DNA of 64,000 nt, taken from NCBI RefSeq assembly GCF_003944715.1, contig NZ_RWIT01000009.1, forward strand, positions 62,001-126,000. The letters are read 5' to 3'. A model generated the notes under the pieces. That model had not been told where the DNA came from and did no database searches. It saw nothing but the letters and a program-made list of their open reading frames with translations. Shown here one piece after another: positions 17,413-23,827 of this stretch (the stretch's first letter is position 1; each line of letters starts with the position of its first letter). This DNA is from Hymenobacter rigui (GTDB lineage: Bacteria > Bacteroidota > Bacteroidia > Cytophagales > Hymenobacteraceae). The position numbers and the translations under genes were made by a program.

Positions 17413-18018
17413 ATGGAAACCTTAGCTCTACCACTCGACGCTACACGCATGACGGCCGGCCACCAGGACCTGCAGATACAGGAAGCCGTGCGCACTCAAC
17501 GGAAACGTCTGCTGGCGTTCATCCGCCGCCGTATTCCCGATGAAGCCGAGGCCGAAGACGTACTGCAGGACGTCTTTGCCGAGCTGGTGGAAAGTTACCG
17601 GGTAATGAAACCCGTAGAGCAGGCCGCCGCCTGGCTGTTCCGCGTCGCCCGCAACAAAATCACCGACCTCTACCGCCGCAAAAAGCCCGTTTCGCTGGAA
17701 AACGAAATGGCGGCCTTCTCTGCTGACGGCGACGAAAACTCGTTGCTGCTGGCTGACATTCTGCCGGCCGCAGATGACGCGCCCGAAAACCGCCTGCTGC
17801 GCGAAACCCTCATGGAAGCCCTCAGCGACGCACTAGCTGAGCTGCCCGCCGCCCAGCGCCAGGTATTCATCTGGCACGAACTGGAGGACAAGACCTTCCG
17901 CGAAATGGAGGAGGAAACCGGCGTCCCGCTGAAAACCCTGATTTCGCGCAAGCACTACGCCGTGCAACACCTGCGCAAACGCCTCCGCACGCTCTACACG
18001 GAGCTGTTTACTGATTAG
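17413..18018 (+). CDS. ECF-type RNA polymerase sigma-70 factor
   Basis: 201-aa sigma factor. Region 2 spans about residues 25-90 (RRRIPDEAEAEDVLQDVFAEL...AAWLFRVARNKITDLYRRKK) and region 4 about 140-195 (LPAAQRQVFIWHELEDKTFREMEEETGVPLKTLISRKHYA). Region 3 is absent, as in group IV sigma factors. It directs RNA polymerase to an unknown regulon. A small membrane protein follows, in the position where an anti-sigma or target gene would be expected, but a palindrome separates the two. The gene is bracketed by palindromes of the same family at both ends. Confidence 0.92.
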   Translation: METLALPLDATRMTAGHQDLQIQEAVRTQRKRLLAFIRRRIPDEAEAEDVLQDVFAELVESYRVMKPVEQAAAWLFRVARNKITDLYRRKKPVSLENEMAAFSADGDENSLLLADILPAADDAPENRLLRETLMEALSDALAELPAAQRQVFIWHELEDKTFREMEEETGVPLKTLISRKHYAVQHLRKRLRTLYTELFTD

Positions 18019-18023
18019 TCTCT

Positions 18024-18116
18024 GTCATGCAGAGCGCAGCGAAGTATCTCGCGTGCTGACGTTGCAATGCTAGTCATACATCAACACGCGAGATGCTTCG
18101 CTGCGCTCTGCATGAC
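18024..18116. repeat. Long GTCAT-type palindrome (copy B)
   Basis: Arms at 18024-18063 and about 18076-18116. Left arm begins GTCATGCAGAGCGCAGCG and contains ATCTCGCGTGCTGACGTT; right arm is its near reverse complement. It starts 5 bases after the sigma factor stop. Confidence 0.85.
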
Positions 18117-18137
18117 GTTCTTCTAACACCCACTTCT

Positions 18138-18518
18138 ATGAACCGGTCCTTCTGGCTGCTACGCGGCCTCAAATTCATACTGTTTGCTGTTCTGTTTGTA
18201 GCCGTAGCGGGCTACGTCACCATGCGCCTCTGGAACTGGCTGCTGCCCGACCTGTTCAACCTGCCCCTCATCAGCATCTGGCAGGCGTTGGGCTTGCTGG
18301 TGCTGTCCCGCATCCTGTTCGGGGGCTGGGGCGGCCGTGGCCACCGGGCCGGCTGGGCCCAGAAGCGCCGGATGTGGAAGCAGAAGATGGAGTCCCGCAT
18401 GGCCGGACTCTCGCCCGAGGAACAGGAAAAATTCCGTCAGAAGATGGAAGGTGTCTGCAACGGCCCCGCCTGGATGCGACGACATAAAGCCGGTAACTCT
18501 GAATCGGCATCTTTGTAA
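18138..18518 (+). CDS. Small membrane protein of unknown function next to the ECF sigma gene
   Basis: 126-aa protein with two predicted membrane segments (FWLLRGLKFILFAVLFVAVAG and ISIWQALGLLVLSRILFGG) and a basic, charged C-terminal tail (KRRMWKQKMESRMAGLSPEEQEKFRQKM) that looks like a short helical or coiled segment. Similar small proteins follow ECF sigma genes in other Bacteroidota and are usually left as hypothetical. It could modulate the sigma factor, but no anti-sigma domain is visible. Start ATG 18138 fits a membrane protein beginning MNRSFWLL. A bidirectional terminator follows. Confidence 0.7.
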   Translation: MNRSFWLLRGLKFILFAVLFVAVAGYVTMRLWNWLLPDLFNLPLISIWQALGLLVLSRILFGGWGGRGHRAGWAQKRRMWKQKMESRMAGLSPEEQEKFRQKMEGVCNGPAWMRRHKAGNSESASL

Positions 18519-18520
18519 CG

Positions 18521-18564
18521 AAACCAACAGCGGCTCCTGAAAACTCAGGAGCCGCTGTTGGTTT
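18521..18564. terminator. Bidirectional hairpin terminator
   Basis: Perfect 20-bp stem: 18521-18540 (AAACCAACAGCGGCTCCTGA) pairs with 18545-18564, with a 4-base loop. It separates the convergent small membrane protein gene and the STM3941-like gene, whose stop codon (18564-18566) touches the stem. Confidence 0.85.
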
Positions 18565-19085
18565 CAGGTGTTGTATTGCAGCAGTAGCTGAGTCCGGGTG
18601 GCTGGTTGTTCCGCCTGCGTCATGGCGACGACGAACTGGGTAAAGCGCACTTCGTCGATATGAATCAGCCCTAGTGGAATCGTCAGCTCTTGGAAGCCCA
18701 GTTCTTTGGAGAGCCGCTTGAGCGCCTTCCCGATACCGGTTTTCCGTTGAGAAGGCTCAAATGCTTCCGGCACAATCAGGCACAGCAGTTTCTCCTTGTG
18801 TACCTGCATCAGGTACGCATCCTGAATGATTTCCCAGTTGATAAACTCGTGGTGAGCTACCCGGTCAAAGATGCCCAGCTCGTTAATAATAATCTGGGGC
18901 CGCCGGTCCAGGAGCTGAAACAGGCTAACCACACCACCCACCCCAAAAAATACGATACTCGCCCAGCCAACCAGTTTAGGGGCATCGGGCTTACGAATTA
19001 TCCATAGCCCAATTGCCACGAATGCCGCGCAACCCAGCAACAGCTTTAACGCCCGCCACGGCGACTTGTATAGCCGAATTTCCAT
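18564..19085 (-). CDS. STM3941-like membrane protein
   Basis: 173-aa protein with two membrane segments near the N-terminus (LKLLLGCAAFVAIGLWII and LVGWASIVFFGVGGVVSLF), then a cytoplasmic domain with the typical phrase INELGIFDRVAHHEFINWEIIQD and a C-terminal LGLIHIDEVRF. This matches, by memory, the STM3941 family (a PH-like cytoplasmic domain on two membrane helices), proteins of unknown function often found beside SUKH and other immunity genes. Third gene of the insert between nuoJ and nuoK; it begins 34 bases after the SUKH-like gene stop and has its own terminator. Confidence 0.7.
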   Translation of the reverse strand: MEIRLYKSPWRALKLLLGCAAFVAIGLWIIRKPDAPKLVGWASIVFFGVGGVVSLFQLLDRRPQIIINELGIFDRVAHHEFINWEIIQDAYLMQVHKEKLLCLIVPEAFEPSQRKTGIGKALKRLSKELGFQELTIPLGLIHIDEVRFTQFVVAMTQAEQPATRTQLLLQYNT

Positions 19086-19100
19086 AATTCAATTATAGCA

Positions 19101-19128
19101 AAAAGGGGCACCTGAGGAATCAGGTGCC
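19101..19128 (-). terminator. Terminator overlapping the SUKH-like gene stop codon
   Basis: On the minus strand GGCACCTGA (19128-19120) pairs with TCAGGTGCC (19115-19107), followed by CCTTTTT. The TGA stop of the SUKH-like gene (19122-19120) is part of the stem. Confidence 0.8.
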
Positions 19129-19701
19129 GCTTTCGGTTCGATAGTATTCCCGGTTGGCCAACAGATTCTGTAGCTCTCCTGCCCAGAAGGTATTCTCGGT
19201 AAATGCTGCTGAATCAATCGTAAGCAGTTTCAGGCGTAAATCAGCGAAAAGCTCATCACTAAAGTTAGCATCTAGGAAAGCATCTTCGCCATTTAGTGCC
19301 ACAGTTTGCTTGCCAAACTCGCAGTATGCTATCAACGCCTCGGCTAATTGCCAAATGCTTGAATTCATATACTGAACAACAAAATCATTTTCATGATCCA
19401 ACAATAGTATGTGTTGGGTTAGGCTGTCAATCACAATTGGATTGCCTCCCCCGTCTGAGCCGATACATACATAACGTTTAAAGCTGGCCGGTAGGAAATC
19501 ATACTGAGTTGAAACTAGGTAAGGCGGATTATCCTGGGTTGCAAACGACAAAAAAGGTGCTGCATCTGTCGGTAGGCCAGCTTCCTCCAAAAATTGACGA
19601 GTACTACTGCTTAGATCAGCATCCGGCAATTGGATAGACGAGAATGTAGAGGTTGGCTGACCTTGAGCCGACCAGTATTCTTTAATTTCAGCAATAGTCA
19701 T
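19120..19701 (-). CDS. SUKH-like (SMI1/KNR4 type) protein, probable immunity protein
   Basis: 193-aa cytoplasmic protein. It shows the spacing of SUKH superfamily proteins: an N-terminal helix (MTIAEIKEYWSAQG), an acidic linker, a central strand pair (YVCIGSDGGGNPIVIDSLTQHILLLDHEND, where GsDGgGn.iviD is the hallmark) and a C-terminal helix (NSSIWQLAEALIAYCEFGKQ). SUKH proteins commonly neutralise polymorphic toxins; no toxin gene is near. Start ATG 19701 replaces the upstream TTG at 19707. The stop codon sits inside a terminator hairpin, and another hairpin lies just upstream, so this is a compact stand-alone cassette. Confidence 0.65.
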   Translation of the reverse strand: MTIAEIKEYWSAQGQPTSTFSSIQLPDADLSSSTRQFLEEAGLPTDAAPFLSFATQDNPPYLVSTQYDFLPASFKRYVCIGSDGGGNPIVIDSLTQHILLLDHENDFVVQYMNSSIWQLAEALIAYCEFGKQTVALNGEDAFLDANFSDELFADLRLKLLTIDSAAFTENTFWAGELQNLLANREYYRTESGT

Positions 19702-19711
19702 GAGCAAACAT

Positions 19712-19747
19712 AAAAAAGCGCGGCGGCTGATGCATCAGCCGCCGCGC
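19712..19747 (-). terminator. Terminator after the DUF2314 lipoprotein gene
   Basis: 13-bp G/C-rich stem (GCGCGGCGGCTGA at 19718-19730 with 19735-19747), 4-base loop, followed on the minus strand by TTTTTT. It probably ends the nuoA-nuoJ-DUF2314 transcript. Confidence 0.85.
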
Positions 19748-19753
19748 CTAGTT

Positions 19754-20287
19754 TCATTCGATAGTAAAGCTCATTTGCTTGTCAAACTCCGCTTGTTCCT
19801 CTTTACTCATTCGCCTGCGCATAAGCCGAATAGAATAACCGCCAATCAGTTTGCCGTTCTTCGTGTAGTTCCAGTCGGTGATTGAATCTTTATGAATAGC
19901 TACTTGCTGGCCGAATTTCACGGCTGTAATTACATCGGGTTGGTTGTCTATTACTCCAATGATAGAGTCGCCGTTAGCTCTTATATCCGTTAACCAGATG
20001 TGCTCATTTGTGCCATCTGGAATCGGAAATGCTGCTTTAACGCCAAAATTGTAAGCAGTGGTATCTCCACTGGCCAGAGCGGTTAGAAACTGGTTTACTG
20101 TCTCACGGCTTTGGCGAATTGCTTCAGCCATTTCCGGGTCATCGGTTTTGGCGAAATACATCTGCTTCTTAGCATCCCAGCCTGTCTCCTTTCCAGCGTG
20201 CTGACAACTGCCCAAAAGAAAGGCGGCCATCCCAAGAACCATCAAATGGTATCTCAAAGACAGCCGCCTATTGATTAGGTGCTTCAC
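19754..20287 (-). CDS. DUF2314 lipoprotein
   Basis: 177-aa protein. The N-terminus is a lipoprotein signal (LMVLGMAAFLLGSCQH, acylated Cys near residue 28). The mature part matches the DUF2314 layout: DDPEMAEAIRQSRETVNQFLTAL, then YNFGVKAAFPIPDGTNEHIWLTDI and WNYTKNGKLIGGYSIRLMRRRMSKEE. DUF2314 proteins are of unknown function and often sit in immunity-gene clusters. The ATG is only 11 bases after the nuoJ stop, so it is probably cotranscribed with nuoA-J, and a strong terminator follows. Localisation: membrane-anchored in the envelope. Confidence 0.75.
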   Translation of the reverse strand: MKHLINRRLSLRYHLMVLGMAAFLLGSCQHAGKETGWDAKKQMYFAKTDDPEMAEAIRQSRETVNQFLTALASGDTTAYNFGVKAAFPIPDGTNEHIWLTDIRANGDSIIGVIDNQPDVITAVKFGQQVAIHKDSITDWNYTKNGKLIGGYSIRLMRRRMSKEEQAEFDKQMSFTIE

Positions 20288-20298
20288 CTTAAAATAGG

Positions 20299-20808
20299 CT
20301 AGAAATTCCGCTCGCCTACTTCGCGCTTGCCGAGCATTACGGCGCCTACCATGGCTACCAGGAACAGCACAGAGGCCAGCTCAAACGGCAGCAGGTAATC
20401 GGTATAGAGCTTGAGGCCCAACTGGTCCACCATGCCAATTTGCGAGTTGAAGGCGGTACCCGTCACTCCAACTGGATGCACATCCTTCAGGGCCGCCACC
20501 AGAATCAGCAGGAGGGAGCCCCCGGCTACGGCCGCTGCAATTTTGGCCAGCGCGGGCTTATGCGGCTCCGTGTCCACGTTCAGGTTCAGGAACATAATCA
20601 CGAACAGAAACAGTACCATAATGGCCCCGGCGTACACAATGATGTTCACGGCCGCTAGAAACTGCGCGTTCAGCAACAGGTAATGTCCTGATAAGGAAAA
20701 GAAGGTCAGAATCAGGAACAGTACGCTGTGCACCGGGTTTTTGGCAAATACTACACCCAGTGCGCTCAGCAGCGCCACAAACGACAGGAAGAGGAAAAGA
20801 GGAGACAT
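20299..20808 (-). CDS. nuoJ: NADH-quinone oxidoreductase subunit J
   Basis: 169-aa membrane subunit of complex I with five hydrophobic segments. The conserved N-terminal motif NPVHSVLFLILTFFSLSGHYLLL and the TM3 segment VNIIVYAGAIMVLFLFVIMFL are visible. Last nuo gene before the insertion that splits the cluster. It is separated from nuoI by a word-repeat palindrome, and the DUF2314 lipoprotein gene follows after 11 bases. Confidence 0.96.
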   Translation of the reverse strand: MSPLFLFLSFVALLSALGVVFAKNPVHSVLFLILTFFSLSGHYLLLNAQFLAAVNIIVYAGAIMVLFLFVIMFLNLNVDTEPHKPALAKIAAAVAGGSLLLILVAALKDVHPVGVTGTAFNSQIGMVDQLGLKLYTDYLLPFELASVLFLVAMVGAVMLGKREVGERNF

Positions 20809-20810
20809 CG

Positions 20811-20899
20811 AGTTAGTTGTCAGTTGTTAGTTGTCAGTTGTTAGGGCAGCGGCCGGTAGCAGTTGTGGCGAACAACTGACAACCAGCAACTAACAACTA
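20811..20899. repeat. Word-repeat palindrome between nuoI and nuoJ
   Basis: Left arm 20811-20844 repeats GTTAGTTGTCAGTT about two and a half times; right arm 20871-20899 is its reverse complement and overlaps the nuoI stop codon. A 27-base stretch of the right arm (20872-20898) recurs exactly at 42610-42636. Confidence 0.85.
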
Positions 20900-21460
20900 A
20901 GCCATCCGGGCGCGCAGCGTGTCGGCCTGGTCAGCCGTGAGCTGGATACCGCGTACGGAACGCGCATCCGGCGACACGGGCTCTACCAAACGGTCTTTGC
21001 CGTAGATGAACTCATCCCGCTCGTAGCGTGGGGGCGCAATTTTATCGGGCTGCAGATACACGGCCGCCTTAGGGCAGGCTTCCTCACACAGGCCGCAGAA
21101 AATGCAGCGCAGCATGTTGATTTCGTAGCTGACGGCGTACTTCTCCTCGCGGTAGAGGCCTTCTTCACCTTTTTTCCGCTCGCCGGCCACCATCGTAATG
21201 GCTTCGGCGGGGCAGGCCACGGCGCACAGGCCACAGGCCGTGCACCGTTCCCGGCCCTGCTCGTCGCGCTTGAGCACGTGCAGGCCACGGAAAATGGGAG
21301 CGAAGGGACGCACCTCTTCGGGGTAGCGCACGGTGGCCTTCTTCATGAAGAAGTGGCGCATCGTAATGCTCAGACCCTGAAAGATGGCCGGCAGATAGGC
21401 CCGCTCAGCCAGCGTCATCGGCTTCTTCTCTAGTTTCTTGGCTCGGTTGGTGAGTTGCAT
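20897..21460 (-). CDS. nuoI: NADH-quinone oxidoreductase subunit I
   Basis: 187-aa peripheral-arm subunit of complex I carrying two [4Fe-4S] clusters (N6a, N6b). Both ferredoxin motifs are intact: CTACGLCAVACP and CIFCGLCEEACP. An N-terminal amphipathic region (MTLAERAYLPAIFQGLSITMRHFF) anchors it to the membrane arm. ATG 21460 (MQLTNRAKKLEKKP) was chosen over a longer frame that runs into nuoH. The stop codon lies in the arm of the downstream palindrome. Confidence 0.96.
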   Translation of the reverse strand: MQLTNRAKKLEKKPMTLAERAYLPAIFQGLSITMRHFFMKKATVRYPEEVRPFAPIFRGLHVLKRDEQGRERCTACGLCAVACPAEAITMVAGERKKGEEGLYREEKYAVSYEINMLRCIFCGLCEEACPKAAVYLQPDKIAPPRYERDEFIYGKDRLVEPVSPDARSVRGIQLTADQADTLRARMA

Positions 21461-21522
21461 ACTATGGTTCCGTTTGCCGGGCAGCGGGAGTCGCCGCAAA
21501 GCAAAGTAAGTGAAGTTGTTAC

Positions 21523-22602
21523 TTAAATCACGCCGGCCAGAATCAGGCCACCGGTGAGGACGATGTTGAACACGGCCAGCGGGATGAGGATAGTCCAGCC
21601 CAGGCGCATCAGCTGGTCGTAGCGGAAGCGCGGCAGGGTCCAGCGAATCCACATGAAGAAGAAGATGAAGGCGAAGATCTTCAGGAACAGACCCACGGTG
21701 CCCAGCAGGGTAATCAGGTTCTGAGCCGAAGCCAGTTCCCAGCCCTGGCTGTTCACGAACCAGTCGCGCAGCTCGTACTGGAAGGGGAAGTTGAAGCCGC
21801 CGAAGTACAGCACGCTCATCACGGCCGACACCACGAAGATGTTCACGTATTCCGAGAATAGGTACAAGCCCAGCTTCATCGACGAGTATTCGGTGTGGTA
21901 GCCGCCCACCAGCTCGGTTTCGCACTCGGGCAGGTCAAAGGGCGTGCGGTTGGTTTCAGCGAAGGCGCACACCAGGAAAATGATGAAGCCCAGCGGCTGT
22001 TTCACGATATTCCAAGTGTGCCACTCACCGGCCACCGACTGCTGCAACGTGATTTCGCGCAGGCTCAAAGTACCCGAAATCATCAGCACGGCAATCAGGG
22101 CCATGCCCATGGCCAGCTCGTAGCTGATGTTCTGCGAAGCCGCGCGGATGGCACCCAGCAGCGAGAACTTGTTGTTGGAAGCCCAGCCACCAATCATCAC
22201 GCCGTACACCCCCAGCGACACTACGCCGAACACCCACAGCATGCCAATGTTGACCTCAATGCCCTGCAGGAAGAAGGCATTGTTGCCAAAGCTCATGTTG
22301 TTGCCGAACGGTATTACCGCCGACGACATCAGGGCCGTAATCATGGCCAGGCAGGGGCCGAACACGAACAGTGCTTTGTTGGCACCGCCGGGGAAGAATT
22401 CTTCCTTTGTGAACATCTTCACGGCATCAGCCAGCGGCTGCAGCAGGCCGTAGGGGCCGGCGCGGTCGGGGCCCACGCGGTCCTGCAGGAATGCGGCAAT
22501 TACGCGTTCCGCGTAGGTGCAGTACGTCGCAATCAGCAGCGAAAGCGCAAATACGACGAAGATGACAATGGATTGCCAGCCTAGTGCGGGTAGTTCAATC
22601 AT
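21523..22602 (-). CDS. nuoH: NADH-quinone oxidoreductase subunit H
   Basis: 359-aa membrane subunit that forms the quinone chamber with NuoB and NuoD. Eight or so hydrophobic segments. Conserved signatures: RVIAAFLQDRVGPDRAGPYGLLQPLADAVKMFTKE and AFAETNRTPFDLPECETELVGGYHTEYS, which hold the acidic residues of the quinone path. Length near family norm. nuoG lies upstream across a word-repeat palindrome and nuoI downstream after 62 bases. Confidence 0.97.
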   Translation of the reverse strand: MIELPALGWQSIVIFVVFALSLLIATYCTYAERVIAAFLQDRVGPDRAGPYGLLQPLADAVKMFTKEEFFPGGANKALFVFGPCLAMITALMSSAVIPFGNNMSFGNNAFFLQGIEVNIGMLWVFGVVSLGVYGVMIGGWASNNKFSLLGAIRAASQNISYELAMGMALIAVLMISGTLSLREITLQQSVAGEWHTWNIVKQPLGFIIFLVCAFAETNRTPFDLPECETELVGGYHTEYSSMKLGLYLFSEYVNIFVVSAVMSVLYFGGFNFPFQYELRDWFVNSQGWELASAQNLITLLGTVGLFLKIFAFIFFFMWIRWTLPRFRYDQLMRLGWTILIPLAVFNIVLTGGLILAGVI

Positions 22603-22608
22603 GTTTTT

Positions 22609-22700
22609 GAGCTGTTGGCTAATAGCTGTTAGCCATTAGCTTAATGTTCGGGGAAGTAGCAAAGAAAGCTAACAGCCAGCAGCCATCAGCTAACAGCTGA
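22609..22700. repeat. Word-repeat palindrome between nuoG and nuoH
   Basis: Left arm 22609-22643 repeats variants of AGCTGTTGGCTAAT/AGCTGTTAGCCATT; right arm 22667-22700 is the reverse complement (AGCTAACAGCC, AGCAGCCATC, AGCTAACAGCTGA). Confidence 0.85.
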
Positions 22701-22703
22701 AAA

Positions 22704-23708
22704 TCAGTTGCCGAGTTTCAGCGGCGGATTTTGCTGCAGGTCGCGGGTAGTGCTTTCGGGCAGGTCGGCTACTACCGATTGGTTGAGGACCGGTAGCTCG
22801 TAATGGTTGGCTGAGATAACCGAAGACCGGTCGATGTGGGCGGGGCCCTCAATGGTCCAGTCGGCGGTTTCCTTCTTCTCGAAGCGGCACTCGTTGCAGA
22901 TCCACTCCTTCACTTCGCCGTACTGGTCCTTGCGGGCCGTGGTGCGCAGCACGTCGTTGCCTTTGTACCAGAGCACCACGTTGCCGGAGCACTTGGGGCA
23001 GTCACGGTGGGCATTCACGGGCTTGGTGAACCACACGCGCGACTTGAAGCGGAACGTCTTATCGGTCAGCGCGCCTACCGGGCACACGTCAATCACGTTG
23101 CCGGAGAAGTCGTTGTCGATGATGTTCTCGATGTATGTTCCGATTTCGGCAGCGTCACCGCGGCCCAGTACGCCGTGTACCCGGTCTCCTTTGGCAATCT
23201 GGTCGGCGGTGAACACGCAACGGTAGCACAGGATGCAGCGCGTCATGTGCAGCTGAATCAGCGGGCCAATGTCGATTTTCTCGAAGGTGCGACGCTCTTC
23301 CTGGTAGCGGGTAGTACTCACGCCGTGCTCGAAGGCGAAGTTCTGCAGGTCACACTCGCCCGCCTGGTCGCACACAGGGCAATCCAGGGGGTGGTTGATG
23401 AGCAACATCTCCACGATGCCCTTGCGGACGTCCAGCACCTGCGGGTTGGTGGTGTTTTCCACCACCATGCCATCCTGCACCGGCGTTACGCACGAGGCCA
23501 CCAGCTTGGGCATCGGGCGCGGGTCCTTGGCCGAGCCGGCCGCCACACGCACGAGGCAGGCGCGGCACTTACCGCCCGAGCCTTTCAGCGGGGTGTAGTA
23601 GCACATGGCCGGGGGCACGATGCTGCCGCCAATCTGGCGGGCCGCATTCAGGATGGTGGTTCCGTCCGGAACTTCCACCTCGATGCCGTCGAAAGTAATT
23701 TTAGCCAT
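22704..23708 (-). CDS. nuoG: NADH-quinone oxidoreductase subunit G, short form
   Basis: 334-aa iron-sulphur subunit. N-terminal [2Fe-2S] domain (CYYTPLKGSGGKCRACLV), His-Cys3 cluster (HPLDCPVCDQAGECDLQNF), 4Fe-4S domain (CILCYRCV, then CPVGALTDK), and a final CPKC...CNEC pair resembling the start of a molybdopterin-oxidoreductase Fe4S4 domain. It then ends, without the roughly 500-aa molybdopterin-like domain found in Escherichia coli NuoG. Short NuoG proteins are usual in several Bacteroidota. Start ATG 23708 (MAKITFDGIEVEVPDG) replaces a longer frame that reads through the palindrome in the nuoF-nuoG gap. Confidence 0.93.
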   Translation of the reverse strand: MAKITFDGIEVEVPDGTTILNAARQIGGSIVPPAMCYYTPLKGSGGKCRACLVRVAAGSAKDPRPMPKLVASCVTPVQDGMVVENTTNPQVLDVRKGIVEMLLINHPLDCPVCDQAGECDLQNFAFEHGVSTTRYQEERRTFEKIDIGPLIQLHMTRCILCYRCVFTADQIAKGDRVHGVLGRGDAAEIGTYIENIIDNDFSGNVIDVCPVGALTDKTFRFKSRVWFTKPVNAHRDCPKCSGNVVLWYKGNDVLRTTARKDQYGEVKEWICNECRFEKKETADWTIEGPAHIDRSSVISANHYELPVLNQSVVADLPESTTRDLQQNPPLKLGN

Positions 23709-23723
23709 TATCGAAAATCGTCT

Positions 23724-23818
23724 GTCATGCAGAGCGGAGCAAAGCATCTCGCGTGCTGACGTTGTGGTACTATTGATTACTACACGAGCGAGATGCTTCG
23801 GCTGCGCCTCAGCATGAC
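23724..23818. repeat. Long GTCAT-type palindrome inside the nuo operon (copy C)
   Basis: Left arm starts at 23724 (GTCATGCAGAGCGGAGC, then ATCTCGCGTGCTGACGTTG); the right arm ends at 23818 (GATGCTTCGGCTGCGCCTC, then CATGAC). It lies between nuoF and nuoG, which are in the same operon. Confidence 0.85.
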
Positions 23819-23827
23819 GTTCTGTTA

